Assembly (NCBI GenBank): GCA_000403215.2
Contig: KE159563.1
Location: forward strand, 118,311 to 182,310
Source: Lachnospiraceae bacterium A4
GTDB lineage: Bacteria > Bacillota > Clostridia > Lachnospirales > Lachnospiraceae
Direction: 5' to 3'
DNA: 64,000 bases
This document shows, one piece after another, positions 63,855-64,000 of this stretch (its first letter is position 1; every line of letters begins with the position of its first letter). Both the position numbers and the translations under genes were made by a program. Under the pieces are notes generated by a model. The model saw only the letters and a list, made by a program, of their open reading frames with translations, did no database searches and was not told the DNA's origin.

Positions 63855-64000
63855 TTAAGAAGCCCGTGAACCCCAGTAGGTTCCGGACTCATCCTGCTGT
63901 TCCTGAATTATCTGCGTTATGCATAATTCTGGCTGTTTTCCTAAAAGGCGGAAAAAATGTTTCCGCAGATAGTGCATGACAGCGGCTTCTGACATCCGCC
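63855..64000 (-). CDS. Partial or small reading frame at the right edge, unknown
   Basis: The reverse frame from the right edge to TAA 63855-63857 reads as 48 residues ending QEQQDESGTYWGSRAS. It may be the C-terminus of a gene continuing past the edge, or a small gene from ATG 63995. No ribosome site can be judged and no family recognised. Confidence 0.35.
   Translation of the reverse strand, partial: RMSEAAVMHYLRKHFFRLLGKQPELCITQIIQEQQDESGTYWGSRAS

Noticed and set aside
1..64000. tRNA, rRNA, CRISPR arrays, insertion sequences or prophage
   Set aside because: No cloverleaf with CCA-adjacent features, spaced repeats, transposase or integrase frames were seen.

Overview
The window comes from a low-to-moderate GC, spore-forming, probably motile Firmicute, most likely a Lachnospiraceae member (Clostridium cluster XIVa, Roseburia/Eubacterium-like). 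The grounds are spoVT and spoVG, a GlgC/GlgD pair, a DnaD plus DnaI-type loader, an unusually long Prs, a small DUF6472-like gene before pth, a methyl-accepting chemotaxis protein, and a beta-mannan utilisation locus laid out like the one known from Roseburia. All product names are read from the translated sequence and from memory of families; no search was run.

Layout. 0-8 kb: a cut coiled-coil gene, a small alarmone synthetase, a conserved small protein, a hemolysin-III-family membrane protein, spoVT, mgtE behind a long leader, a HAD hydrolase, and an orphan ATPase/DUF4391-like pair. 8-17 kb: aldo/keto reductase, mfd, pth, small genes, spoVG, glgD-glgC. 17-24 kb: murC, a tandem DnaA-box cluster, dnaD-like gene, helicase loader, prs, galE, a second DnaA-box group and a Cu/Zn superoxide dismutase without signal peptide. 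24-33 kb: an ABC exporter whose first permease gene is broken, a type I toxin-antitoxin module, a cytidylate-kinase-like gene, a VapBC-type module, a three-gene overlapping operon (nucleoside phosphorylase, SPL-family radical SAM enzyme, SDR) and an orphan response regulator. 33-41 kb: uvrC, ftsH, pyrG, fba.

41-57 kb is the mannan locus: an ABC importer without its own ATPase gene, two acetyl esterases, two GH130 phosphorylases, an AGE-family 2-epimerase, a GH36 alpha-galactosidase, mannose-6-phosphate isomerase, and AraC and LacI regulators. The inferred flow is: bind and import acetylated galactomanno-oligosaccharides; remove acetyl and galactosyl groups; epimerise the reducing-end mannose; phosphorolyse to mannose-1-phosphate; enter glycolysis through ManA. 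In this strain the GH1 gene has lost an internal block including its acid/base Glu and now reads in frame into manA.

57-64 kb: a second type I toxin-antitoxin module of the same design as the first, a chemotaxis receptor whose ectodomain has carbohydrate-module-like stretches, an MFS exporter, and a tandem HTH/TPR-like regulator with shared palindromic motifs near the exporter.

The most interesting items are the two type I modules (27.0 and 57.5 kb), the chemoreceptor beside the mannan genes, the tandem 9-bp DnaA boxes before the dnaD-like gene, the phosphorylase/SPL/SDR operon, a 17-base sequence repeated next to terminators, and three degraded or remodelled genes or leaders. No tRNA, rRNA, CRISPR array or insertion sequence was seen.
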